Positions 12,165-23,364 of a DNA stretch of 64,000 nucleotides are shown one piece after another (the stretch's first letter is position 1; the number at the start of each line of letters is the position of its first letter). Position numbers and translations under genes: made by a program. The DNA is from Calvatia gigantea (lineage: Eukaryota; Basidiomycota; Agaricomycetes; Agaricales; Lycoperdaceae): NCBI GenBank assembly GCA_025093985.1, contig JACAAK010000001.1, forward strand, positions 2,418,001 through 2,482,000, written 5' to 3'. The notes under the pieces are model-generated. The model was not told where the DNA came from. It was given only the letters and a program-made list of their open reading frames with translations, and did not search any database.

Positions 12165-12983
12165 TATCACCTGAAACCAATCAGGATCGTTACCCATCAC
12201 AGAAGGTACCCAAAATCCTATTCAAGATATAAAATCGTGGGATATCTCGGGACGCCCCACAAGTTTTATTATAGATATAGAATAGATTAATAAATTATTG
12301 TGAACTACCGATCCGGGAACCCGATTGAAAAACAATAAGCAGCCATTATTGAAAATCTTTTTTTTGTCTCTGCACCGGACACCGATCCTTGCTCCGTTTT
12401 TGAATCCACTCGGAAATCGGTACCTTGGACCGAGTTTTCCACCAATTCAAAGTCGGGACGGGTATAAGGTGAGTGGCTCACGAGTGGGCATGGGAATGGG
12501 ACACTCAGGTTGGTGGCAAAAACTTCATACTCACCTATATCGGGTATTTTGTTTTTTTTGGCATCTTAGCTCAGGGTACATAATTACTCATAATTGCTGC
12601 ATGAAATTTGTTTCTACTACAGAAGTTTTGCCACAAGCCTGAGTGTCCCACTCCCGTGCCCACTCGTGGGCCATTCAACCTTATACCCGTCCCGACTTTG
12701 AATTGGTGGAAAACTCGGTCCAAGGTACCGATTTCCGAGTGGATTCAAAAACGGAGCAAGGATCGGTGTCCGGTGCAGAGACAAAAAAAAGATTTTCAGT
12801 AATGGCTGCTTATTGTTTTTCAATCGGGTTCCCGGATCGGTAGTTCACAATAATTTATTAATCTATTCTATATCTATAATAAAACTTGTGGGGCGTCCCG
12901 AGATATCCCACGATTTTATATTTTGAATAGGATTTTGGGTACCTTCTGTGATGGGTAACGATCCTGATTGGTTTCAGGTGTAT
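12165..12983. mobile_element. Foldback (inverted-repeat) transposable element
   Basis: The left arm (about 12168-12523) and right arm (about 12623-12980) are near-identical reverse complements, separated by a spacer of about 100 bp. Both arms begin CACCTGAAACCAATCAGGAT at their outer ends. The bases TAT flank each outer end (12165-12167 and 12981-12983), a candidate 3-bp target duplication as made by PIF/Harbinger-type transposases. The short open frames inside are mirror images of one another and not genes. Total length, high arm identity and lack of coding capacity fit a non-autonomous foldback/MITE. The arms differ by scattered substitutions and small indels. Confidence 0.85.
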
Positions 12984-14639
12984 GTAGTGAGGAAGGAGTG
13001 ACCACTGACGGCAGCAGACCGTGATCTTGTAGGTGCAGTCACAGTCACGTCAAACCAGCGCCTTTCCTCTCGCCTCATCGACGTGTCGGGCCGTCTCCGG
13101 CCGCCTAGCTCATCCCGATTTTCACCTCCCCACCCCACCCTTTTTCAACTGCACTCCCCGCTATGAGCTCGTGCAGGTGGCGACATGAGGGATGCTGAGG
13201 GCTTTACTTGATGTCGCGGTTGAACCCACCCACCCATCGCAGCCAAGTCTCTCCCCTCAGTGCTGTCCCTGCCAGGCAGGGAAGCCCTTACGGGCTTTCG
13301 CTCATTGCATCAGTAGTCACACAGCATCGCTACAATACATGCCCCGCTACAAACTACAATCCAGACATCCTCCTTTATAGCTGTCCAGACTCCAGAGTGG
13401 CCCAGAGGTGCCGGGCAGAGATCAAGGCTCAGGTCCGAGCCTTCGTGTGGACCACTGGGTGGCTGGTGTTCGGGAGTGGGGGGTGACTGTTAATGAGATA
13501 ACAAGCAGATTAGCATTCTCGTCTACCAGATTCCGACGAGCTCCAGATAATCCCCTATGCTGCCGCATGTCAGGTTCGCGACTACATAGGTCATTTTAGT
13601 GTATGTCTTGATAGCCTTTATCGAGTATTATACGAGTGTGTCCAGGTCTCATATCATCTCGCATGATTTGTTGTCCGTTCATTGTGACGCATCACCGTGG
13701 TCATACGTCCGACCCCGTGAATCGAGAACTCTTCGGTGATGAAAAAAATCCCCTCCATTTTCAAACAGACGGTCTCGTGTGGACGATACCCTCATAACCT
13801 CGGATCATTTGATCCTCGATCTTTGTATCGCTTGTTGAATTCGACGTCGGGCGGGCATAACTGACCCAACGCCACTCAGGCCCGGACACAACACCCATAT
13901 TACTGGTGAACCTTGCCTGGCACGGCTCGATAAATGCGGCAGACTGCCATCTTTCGACCCCAGTCGACACCTCGTTTCACTTCTCAAACCACTTGGACTA
14001 TCATGAGAACGTGTATTGGCGTGCGCTATATCGTATGTAATGAGCAAGAAATGAGCGAGATATTACATGTAATACATGTGACCGAAGGAAAGGAATCAAA
14101 GGATCGGTTCAGGGTACTTAGTTGTATTTCTGTCAACCGGGCTCAGCCCCTATCAACCAAAGTCGTTTTATGGTAGTCCGATTGCTAAATTTGGAGTAAC
14201 GAGCACCAAAAAAATCTCAACGCTCTCCCCCATTCTCCCCTACTCCTCGCTGTCATAAAACTATTGGGCGAACTCCTCGAAGCGTTGTCATTTGTCGAAT
14301 AAACGGGGCCAGTAGGATCTTGGACTATGACAGCCCAGTATGCCTGCCAAAGGCGGACTATGAGTACCTAATGTACCACCTACGACATTGTTTATTTCCT
14401 CTGCGAAAACAGCCGAGCCACGGTCCGGTAATGGGCCATAGATCAGGCAGCACCCAAATCAGGAGCGAACTTCGAAGGCCAGAGTCTAGGCACTATCATC
14501 CTCGCAAACGCGAGAACGTACAAGGACAGGGAGACGAGAGGAGTTCCAAAACAGAGAGGAACCCTGATCGCTCTCGAATGCAGAGAAATGCTAGCATTTT
14601 CACCGTACCCTGTGCAAATTTCGCGATCAGAAATGAAAT
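12984..14639. other. Gene-poor island, no feature recognised
   Basis: There is no frame with a known domain. Short frames on both strands have no splice partners. The 16-base hairpin AAGCCCTTACGGGCTT near 13287 is isolated. The region may be decayed transposon DNA, but I could not identify a family. Confidence 0.4.
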
Positions 14640-15060
14640 CTTCGGATGAGATCCTAGTTCGATTTCCGGATGAAACACTGAGTCCCGGGACAGATCCCTG
14701 GGCAAACAGCGATAATATCTGTGGGCCGTTTCTCCCAGCACCTGGTCACTGGTGCACGTACCTCAACCGGGGATACAAGCACTCGCTTGAACCCTGTCGC
14801 TAATTTCCGGCAAAACAAGGGGTGGTCGGAGAACCCAGATTCCCAAAACTCTTTGCGGATGGAGCCTAAAACTCAGATTAGGGTTCCCCCGAAGATCGGG
14901 GGGATCCCCGACCAATTCCGGATAGGAATATGAAGAAGCTTGCGGAGTCTTGTGTTATTTTCTGGACAGGTGTTGGAAAAGTTCGGCTGAAACCCTTGCG
15001 CAACTTCCGGATAAAACATTGAGTCTTTGGGGAACCCCGTACAAACACGGATAAAATCAC
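14640..15060 (+). repeat. Diverged repeat with TTCCGGATAAAA motifs, copy B
   Basis: Motif variants occur near 14669 (TTTCCGGATGAAA), 14808, 14921 (ATTCCGGATAGGAAT) and 15006 (ACTTCCGGATAAAAC). The palindrome CCCCCGAAGATCGGGGGG at 14886-14903 and the phrase TTCGGCTGAAACCCT near 14980 match copy A in the same order, spacing and orientation. Further weak motifs continue to about 15180. No coding potential. Confidence 0.6.
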
Positions 15061-15323
15061 CTCTGTGGGTTAAGCACTCTGGTTCCCCTCATTGGGTGGT
15101 TGTACACTGAATTGGGCCCGTGAGCCTCCGAACCCTGTTGCAAAATTCGGACAGAACATAACGGGTCGGAGGACGGTTGATAACACACGATCACCGGGTA
15201 CGATTGAACCAGGTATCCGTTTCGACATGAAGTGGTGCAGCTCAGGGTGATTTACGCCATTGGATGCAATACCCATTACAACAAATAGACAGCATACATC
15301 CTGATTAAACTCCTTCTGCTTCT

Positions 15324-15839
15324 CTAAGGGGATGAAGTCGTCATGGGAATCGAGGATGGCCCGTAATCTGCTCCTGTTCCAAAAATAGACTCCGTGGAAT
15401 ATGATGTCTTGAGTCGTTTCGGCGGAGGATGAAGGTTTACTAGATTATGTGGGGTGAATTGTCTAGGGGATGGTGTAGTAGGAGTTGTATAATAATATTG
15501 GGGGTTGTGGTGCACGACCTGAGAGGGTGTGGTTGGTGCATGGTGTGTGATATGCATTCCATCATAACAATTCCGAGATGCAAAGAAGTTCTCGTCGGGG
15601 TGCAAGGCCTGCCCAACTGTCATTCCAGCATTCATCAGAGCGAGAATAGTGTCCCTGAATTGGCGGTCAATGAAAGGGCATGCTTTAAGATGACTTTTCA
15701 TCGAAAGTTCGGGCTTCCCACAAACTGGGTGGACCCTTTTCATTGCTATACATGACGGCATAAGTCATTGATCAATATGTCAATGCTGAACAAATTCGTC
15801 ACCTTCTGCTTGCCAGTATTCATTGGTATCTGACATCAT
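15324..15839 (-). CDS. Small unknown protein with a zinc-knuckle-like motif
   Basis: I do not recognise the family. Two exons (15839-15803 and 15745-15324) join in phase: MMSDTNEYWQAE, then AMKRVHPVCGKPELSMK. The stretch HPVCGKPELSMKSHLKAC has an H-x2-C and an H-x3-C pair and could bind zinc, as in C2HC fingers. It is followed by a predicted helix (RQFRDTILALMNAGMTVGQA), then a Pro/Thr/His-rich tail with PPKRLK, which could be a nuclear signal. The length is about 150 residues. It stands alone in a repeat-bearing region, so it could be a lineage-specific regulator, a fragment of a larger gene or a relic of a mobile element. Confidence 0.45.
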
Positions 15840-16244
15840 ACTAGTATCGCCACACAGACCCTGTGAAATTTCAATGGCTTTGGCATTTCGGAGTGTGCTT
15901 TCGGCATCCTGCAGGCAAGCGCGGCACTACGCGTTGTGATAGCTCCGATTATTCTTGTAGTTTTTGCCATCCGTTATAAACGCGTTCCAGATAACTGATT
16001 TGCAAGCAGAGTTTACAGATGGTAAAGGCATTAGTATGCACTCACAACGCGTCCGACACATTACTTTTTTCCATATTCCATATGTTGTGTATTGCGGATC
16101 AAGGGACCTCTCTACATTGGGAATATTGTGCCTTTACCCTTATGACCACCGGTGGACCTCTCTTCGACCACTCTGAGTGGTCAGACCGGATTATATAATC
16201 CAACCAGTCGGGCAGACAATGACCAGTCGAGCGAACACTGGGAG
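15840..16244. other. Intergenic, nothing recognised
   Basis: No protein-like frame and no repeat noted between the small zinc-knuckle ORF and repeat copy C. It probably includes the promoter of the former. Confidence 0.4.
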
Positions 16245-16360
16245 AACCCAATTTTTTTCCGGGATAAAAACTGCAAAAATGCCAAAATTTCGCGCGGATA
16301 AAAAGTTCAGAACAGATCAGGGATTCCCCCCAAGTTTCGAGGGTTCCCCCTGCTTTTGTG
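16245..16360 (+). repeat. Diverged repeat with TTCCGGATAAAA motifs, copy C (partial)
   Basis: It aligns with the 3' half of copy A: a T-run followed by CCGGGATAAAAACTGCA, then GCGCGGATAAAAAG, AGATCAGGGAT and a C-rich/GGG end. Only about 115 bp are recognisable, so it is a truncated or decayed copy in the same orientation. Confidence 0.6.
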
Positions 16361-16767
16361 TCCCTACGAGGTGAGGGAGTTTAGCAAGCCATGGGATTGG
16401 GCACGTCATATACTGCATTTGTGACAACCCAATGATACCAGTATCAGAGGCATGGACAGTAAAGATGAGTAGCCGAAAGCCCGAGAGTGACCGAGGCCCT
16501 CTCCCGGCCTGTGCAGCGTTGGGATTTTTTATTGTACTTGGTTTTGTGAGCTACGGTACAGGCTAAACTAAACTACGCTGCAGTTGAAAAAAAGGGAGGG
16601 TGGGAGGGTGATGCAAAATGAGCGAGTGAGCGTTGGTTGTGATGAAGCAAAGAGAAAAGGTGGGTAGAGGGGTACCTACCATGTCTTCTATATTGTTGGT
16701 TTGACGGCGGTCTGAGCACAAGCGATTGCTGGGGTGGTGACCCTCGAATTTGCAATGGGTGAGGGTA

Positions 16768-17059
16768 TACTATCCTTCACCCTCGATTGGCGCTCCCCCC
16801 CGGTTGGCACTCACCACCTTCCCTTCCCACAATCTGCGTGAAAATTGGTATCATAGATCATTTGAGTTTTTAAAACATTCTCCAACTTTTTAAATATTTT
16901 TCTGTGGACTGGAACGCGGTCTGGAAGTTGCTGGGTTTGTCACGCTCATTGAGGGAGGCGTGACACTGTTTGCGGATTGGGAACTTTGGTTTGGCTGGTG
17001 TGACGTTGATGTGACGCGCCAATCGGGAGGGAGCGCCAACCAAGGGTGAAGGATAGTAA
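16768..17059. repeat. Small inverted repeat, possible MITE
   Basis: The 45-bp segment starting TACTATCCTTCACCCTCGAT at 16768 has a reverse-complement partner ending at about 17059 (CAAGGGTGAAGGATAGTA). The arms differ at several positions. They are separated by roughly 200 bp of unrelated AT-rich sequence without a frame. No clear target-site duplication was found. Confidence 0.5.
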
Positions 17060-19868
17060 GCGGGGTCAGAGGTGTCGCGTGGGCCCACCGGGGCTGTGAC
17101 GTGTCCGAAGCGTGACAACAAGTTCATTGGCCTGTTGTAAAGATAAATTTTTAAAAGCCTAAAATATCCGAGTCAGAACACTCTGGTGCACCAGCACCAC
17201 TGATAAGCATGATGACGCCGAACGACTGTGGGGCATATATAGCGCGAGTCAGTGACCTCACTGACACTGCCCTTGGGCCACAAACCTCCCGAAAATACCG
17301 TGCCCGAACAACCTGCGGTTCCAGTTCGGGTGTCACATTGGTTACACTTCTAAGGTAGTAACCGTGCCCTCAGGCGCCATAGTGGGGAGTGATCTGGCCT
17401 CACCGCCGTTTTCTTCAGCGGCTTCACTGTTTGGCAGAATAGTACGTGAAAACAAATAAGATATGTCGTAGATATTATATATCAAATTTAACGGATGCTG
17501 GCGAAACTTGGAGCGAGATTCGGTTCTCCATCAGAAACCCGGGGGCCGTCCGAGCTGCGGGCGGTCTGGGTGAGCAATCCCGGACGGACTTGCGGTTTTG
17601 ATAGTATGAAATGATAGGATCTTGGTGTTAGTTACAAGGGATCGGCCCTGACGGAATTGAGATGGGCCAGATATGATGCTTTAAAAATTAAGCTCGCCCG
17701 AAGCAAAAGGAAAAACGGGACTTGGGGATAATGAGTCATTGGCTACAACCAAAGCGCGAAGTGGAATGGTGAAATTTTCACTCCAGACCAGGTGTCACAT
17801 ATCAGAGCGCTTGATACAGTCAGGGTTTTCACCGTAGCTGGGGCAATGGTGAGGTTGGAAAATCTAGGCGCATGAATGCTAATAGTCACCCCGGGGGCAA
17901 GCAGGAGAGTTAAGTTCATTTGCGGTGAGAGGAAGGCTGTGATAGGCGGTCAAGTGAACATGTACAACAGGTAGGGAAACATAGTCCAAACCAGGCTGGA
18001 GAGCCAGGGTAGGAAGGTAATGCATTGGCTCTTCGCTTCTCTCCAAAGCACTGACTACCCGGACAGATTGTTCCAAGAAATTTGGGCCCGTTCTACCCCT
18101 ATTGGTTGATGATGGATGATAATTTGTTGTTTGAATGACAAAAGAAGACATACACCATTTCCATACTGCAGTCATCCTAATCCTGATCACAACCAGTCTT
18201 TCATTGATCAGCAATCTCAGCAGAGACAAACCTGCACAGGAGTATAAAAGGCTGCCAAACATCCCGGATAAACACAAACCTGTGGCCTTTATCCCAGTCC
18301 ACACCCCCATGGCCCCATCAATTCTTGAGTTTGAAAGAGGGGGTCATGGCGTCCTGCCTCTGCTATCTTCCAGGTACTCCCTCACCACCACCACCACCAC
18401 CATATATGTAGCACAGATCACTCTGATCCTTGGAGGTGAACATGGACACAGTGTGGTACCATGTAGTTCTGTTTCTTGATTCGGTTCCTACATAGTTGTT
18501 TGTGAGGCCTCAGTGGCCCATTATTGTCCTCCCATGTTGCACTCAAACCTACCTCTCGACTTCGCGAGGTCACAGAGAGCATTACCATGGGAATGGAGGA
18601 TGTGGGCCATGATCAATCGCACCATCTCCGGGATCGTGGATTATGATAAGAACATTCCTCCATTGTGTACATTCGATTACTGTGGATATCATACTCCATC
18701 GGACAAAGATTTTGGCCTCGTGACTTAGACCGGAAGCCTTGCGTCAACAACTTTTCTCCGTTCCTTGCCATTCTGACCGAACCGGGGACGATCGCTCAAT
18801 ACCCAAAGAGAGGTGGGCGTGACGGTCCAGATTAGATCCGACAGGTTTGACCGTCGCCATTGTTAGTTATCACCCGGAACGCGCGATTAAATCAATCAAG
18901 AAAGCAGCCAAGCTGGAGACTATCCATGGATCGGGTCAAAGCACCTGCATATGCGTATGTAGCTTGATCGATACGGCCAACTCGTCATGAGGTGAAGCAA
19001 ACCTGATCCACTTAGCAGGACATGAATTTGCGAGAGTATCACATCCAGTTGTCAGGCAAACAGACTTTCATGATCATCTTTGACGCTCCGCTGGGGTGAC
19101 ACTGAGTAGAAACAACCCAACGTAATTCCTGCGACGATAACAGCGATTTGGTCACCGGGCATTCTTGGGACCCTCAAACTCCCCGCTCGCAAGGAATAAT
19201 TGTATTTTGTCCAGTCGTCTTCAGCGCCACTGCAATTCCCTTTGCGGGTAATTCCGTGGCAATGGTCATTGAGATGCCCGGAGCGGCTACAACAGCGAGT
19301 GGAGGTATTCCAATCTTTCAGGAAAACAACTATACCTTGCCGCAAACGATCGTACCATATAGGGGGGACGAGGGGCAACTCCGAGCAAGCCCAGGTCTTC
19401 GCGCCATGTGGAGCCGTCTGTAGAAGAGGAGACCTTTCACTAGAGTTGTGACGGATAAACGTCCTTTATCGTCTTGCCTTCGCCTGTCCTTGCCACGAAC
19501 ATGGGAGATGGAGTTAGCGCCGGAGGGAGTAAGTATTGCAACGGGAGGCAAAACGAACCATTTCCATTTCCATGGATCGTCGAATGTGGTCGATCATGAT
19601 CAGCGCAAGGCAAAAAGGCAAGTCCGCACGCCAATTAAACCCGGCTCAGCACCATCCACTCAATGCAAGTATCAATGGTTTGCAATTACCTTCTAGAAAA
19701 ACATACCTTTGCTTGCATCTGAAGTCGTTCCTCATCCTGCCCTGAAGAGGACTCGCTTCACAAGGGTGCGTAATTGCACTCAAACAAACGGACATGCATT
19801 GATGTATTAAACTCTTTTCCAGGCCAGCACATTTGGCTCTATAGCTACAGAGTCGAAGATGGGTACAT
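17060..19868. other. 2.8 kb without a recognised gene
   Basis: The frames at 17879-18310 (minus) and 18135-18479 (plus) overlap each other and show no domain. A short CCA repeat lies near 18383-18401. Between 19052 and 19640 both strands give weakly protein-like text, including a hydrophobic stretch IAVIVAGITLGCFYSV on the minus strand. I could not join these into a model. A small unrecognised gene there remains possible. Confidence 0.4.
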
Positions 19869-21264
19869 TCACATTTCTACATTATCGTTGCCCACGAGGT
19901 TGACCTTTAACCCAACGCCTGCAGGTACACACCCCTCTCCCAAACTCCTTCTCCAATGCGATCTTGGACTGGAAGCCGGAGCAATGCATAGGGAGTATGT
20001 AAGTTGGAGCAGGCCGAAGGGTATTGGACAGGAAATCGACGGTGGGAGATATTCGAGGGCTAAATTCGGGACTCGCCAAGTGAAGACCACCAACGATCTG
20101 GGCATCAGCTGACTCAGGCGTAATGATTTCGTGCGTACAGCTGTTAACACACCATGAAAACAGGTCGCCGAAAGATCGCTACTGCGTCTTTGACAACGTT
20201 TACGATGCCTGCATGAGAGCAACTATGCCCACCAGAAGTGAGGGCAAATCGTGATGTAGGAAATTATCTTACGCGCTAAAAATCACCAATCCTTTCCCCT
20301 TGACATCGGCAACAATGTAGCGTTCATCCATGATGTGCTAACCAATGTCTCAGGGTAATTGAGGATACAATGAGGGCTGATGCGTACCGGCTCAGCCGTC
20401 CACTGGCCCTTTCCCTCGTCCTGTTCTTCCACCCAACGACTTCCACCCGGAATGCCAGTTTCCCATTCCGTAACCCGGGGAATTTCCCCGCTTACCCAGA
20501 GTGTCTTCCCGGCAATAGTGTGTCCTTCAGAATGCTTTTCTACTATGCCCCCAGCCTCTTCGATCTCTTTGAACGTAGGGTCGATAGCCAATGCACAAAC
20601 CACCTTATCATGATTTGGTCCAGGCGCTATGCCCCGCGCAAGAGGACGGTTAGGATGTACATCTACAATGGGCTGCACCGCCTGACCGGCTCCGGCCTGT
20701 CCTTTCCTCAACCTCAGAAAGGAGAGCAGCCCACCTGTGTGGTCGCTGTGCCAGTGCGATGTTACGACGCGAGTTATTTTTTCCGTTGAAATATTCAATC
20801 CCCGACAATTTCGGACTAGAGAAAAGTTATCGGGACCTGTGTCAAATAATGTTGTAAAGGACTGCGTTTCATCACCAATGTGAATTTCTGTTTCCTGCGC
20901 CTGTTACTATGTTTGCTTGATTTGATTAAGAAGTCTCACAATTAGTGCAGAGAATCCATGAGCGCCTGATAACAGAGTCAGTGTGTTATCAAAGATGCTC
21001 GTTGCATTCGGACTCACCGCAGCAAAAGTGATCAAAATTCAAGATTGGAACACCAAGAACCTCATTGGGTGCAGGTTCTAGTTGTATATGTTGGGGCAGT
21101 TCGTGCGTAAAGCCAGGAGGTAAGTTTCGTCATCCTTGAGATTGTCAATGTGGATGAACAGGCAGGAGCCCAGGGACCAACCATTCAATACAATTATCGA
21201 CAAGAAATGAAAGGGTAAGTCCATCAACTTTACGCAACTGATGTGATAGCTGTCTGAAAGCCAT
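19869..21264 (-). CDS. Metallo-beta-lactamase-fold hydrolase, two apparent frameshifts
   Basis: The spliced protein opens near MAFRQLSHQLRKVDGLTLSF (ATG at 21264) and contains VTSHWHSDHTGGL, the HxHxDH metal-binding signature. Two further family blocks are GLVIFSA joined to CSHAGIVNVVKDAV and YILPMHCSGFQ, supplying later metal ligands. The arrangement fits the subfamily annotated as dihydropterin-phosphate-synthase-like, whose fungal substrate is unknown. At least seven exons are needed. Reading the conserved text requires removing one base at about 21121-21127 (CTTACC where the protein expects CTACC, giving KLPPGFTHELP). A second must go in the GGG at 19939-19941, to keep GEGCVPAGVGLKVNLVG before the stop at 19869. 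Without the second change the frame ends at 19882. It is either a recent pseudogene or sequencing error. Confidence 0.75.
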
Positions 21265-21546
21265 GGCACAGTGAAGAGTTTCAGAATGTGACAGCGGATA
21301 CTCGTCAATAACCTGTGTTGAAATCACGTTGATTGACAGTTGTGAGGATGCGAAGCTTCTTGGCTCTCGGCGAAAGTTCCATTTCTGTGCAAGCTGCACA
21401 GCCTTTGCATCCCCAGGATACAAGACCCCATCTTGAGAATACAGTGAAAAGTAAACTACTCAATAGATTCGTGTGACTATAAATGCAATATCCAAAGCAC
21501 TCCACAGCCAAAGGGGATGAGGGACCAGTAAGAAATCTATCTACAT

Positions 21547-22879
21547 TTATCGCCTAAAATGATTTGAGTTACAAGTCAGAGAGAATGAGCATAACAGGCA
21601 CTTACGCCAAGCCACCATAACCCATTGCAGCACCCGACTCCGCAAGTTTTCGTTGCCTGAATGCCTGAGGATGTAGTATTGGATCATTCGGGGAAAAAAA
21701 GGGTCGAAAATGAGCCCGTACCTTGCGATATTTCGTGCGCTCGTAGGTGACGAGACCAACGACGATGAGAGCAATCACGGAGATACCTGCAAAAACTCCA
21801 AGACCAATTGGGAGGACGGACAACTTCTTTCCTGGCAAGCTAAAATTGGAAGGCTCTGCTGCGCCGACCGCGGTCCCGCTAGGGTTTGTTGAAGAAGCTG
21901 AGACCGGAACTAGCGGATGAAGTGACCACATTTTCGGGGGAACCGGTGGTCGGCTGGGCTTGAGATGTCGGAGTTGGCTGGACACTAGAACTAGTCAAAG
22001 CTGATGACGAAACACTGCTCCCGCGGGTCGAAGTAGAGGACGTCACTGTTGATGCAGCCTGTTGGTAGATTAGTTTGAAGATCAACCAAGCAGGTGGTAA
22101 TCTCGCACAATGGAAGAAGTTCGGCTTGAGCTGAGTGTCAGGGATACCGATGATGCCGAAGAGGATGAGACAGGAACCGGTACCGATGTGGTGGCGGAAG
22201 CGGACTATTGAGTGTTGGTTAGATTAAGCTCAGGGCAATGAGTTGCCTCTCACAGTAACAGTTGTGGATGCCAACGATGAGGGTGTTGCCGAGCTCGCCG
22301 ACGCTGAGCCTGTGGAGGCAGAACCTAGGATACTAGTAGGGCTAGTGAAAACAGAGACGGCGGAAGTGATACTCGAGGAGCCGAGGGCGGTATTGGTCGA
22401 AAATGAATCACTGGTCACTGAGCTTGGTGCGGTCGTGGCGGGGGAGGAAGTAGAGCCGGAGATGGGAGTAGACGAGGAGACAGTAGTAGGGAAAGAGGTG
22501 CTAGGTCGCACTGGCTGAAATACTAAAGCCAGTGGATGAGGCACCAGATGGAATAGATGAGGTGCCAGTCGTCGAGTCCAGCTGGAGTTTGCAAGTTCGC
22601 ACTTCTTGGACTGCCGGCTGCCCATTGTTGTCCGTAATGGGTGTAAGAACGATGGTGCATGTCTCTGTAACCGGACCATTGGCACTACGATGCAATTTTA
22701 GTGTGTACGACTAAATCATGACGAGGGACGCACGTCATTTTCGTATTTACTGTGGTCAATGTCCGGCTCCCATCCTGCTGGCGGATGTGCAGAGGCAGGG
22801 CCTGTGCGGGGGTATTAAGAAGGAGAGAGGAAAATGCAGCAAGAAAAGTGAGTTGAATTGCACGCTTTAAGGAAAGCAT
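21547..22879 (-). CDS. Ser/Thr-rich single-pass membrane protein, two apparent frameshifts
   Basis: The ATG at 22879 opens a signal peptide (KRAIQLTFLAAFSSLLLNTP, cleavage near AQA-LP). A short Cys-containing ectodomain follows (TCTIVLTPITDNNGQPAVQE). Then come about 200 residues of Ser/Thr, likely O-mannosylated, one membrane span (IGLGVFAGISVIALIVVGLV) and a short basic tail ending GAAMGYGGLAR. The layout resembles fungal wall-stress sensors and other surface glycoproteins, but no WSC domain is present, so I assign no function. Frame changes within the Ser/Thr region near 22505-22520 and 21885-21905 have no usable intron and each fits one extra base. The stop at 21547 is on a tiny last exon. 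Confidence 0.65.
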
Positions 22880-23364
22880 GACGATGAGGGGTGGCCCTGA
22901 GCTTGATAGACGTTGAGCCCGGTTCCTGCGGTTTCTCGACGACGACGAAGCGATGGTATATGAGACGAGCAAAGGATTGGAAGGGCCCTCCAGGCGGAGT
23001 CGCTCGAAACAGAAAAAAATAAAAAAGAAAGGAATAAAAAAGAAAGCGAAGAAGAAGAATGGGGGAGGACAAAGGCAAGGCGTATCGCTATGTAACTCTG
23101 CATCACAACGCCCTTGCGACCGTTCGGCTGGCGCTGATCCGTCCACACATCCATCACCGGTTTTCAAACTCCGCACGCTTGGAATCAGGCCTCAGTGCGT
23201 CAGCGTTGGCACTGGGCATCACTCTCGCTCAGATTCACTAACAACCATCCGTCACTAACAAGCGAGATGACAACAATAACCATTTCCCATCGGTATCTCA
23301 AATCCTAGACTCGTCTAGACCGTGTATGATAAATGTAAACATGGTATTGGCTGAATCTGGTTAG
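22880..23364. other. Promoter region of the membrane-protein gene
   Basis: This is 485 bp between the start of the Ser/Thr-rich gene and the stop of the P-type ATPase. On the minus strand it has a long pyrimidine tract (about 23018-23058), a common feature of strong filamentous-fungal promoters. No gene is seen. Confidence 0.45.

Noticed and set aside
12325..12823. Open frames of 105 and 68 codons with the same N-terminal text on opposite strands
   Set aside because: They are the two mirror arms of the foldback element read in both directions, not genes.
13287..13302. AAGCCCTTACGGGCTT hairpin, looking like a bacterial terminator
   Set aside because: The genome is eukaryotic, there is no adjacent gene end, and a 6-bp stem is expected by chance.
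18383..18401. Short CCA trinucleotide repeat
   Set aside because: Only about six units and no coding frame supports it, so it is not worth separate annotation.
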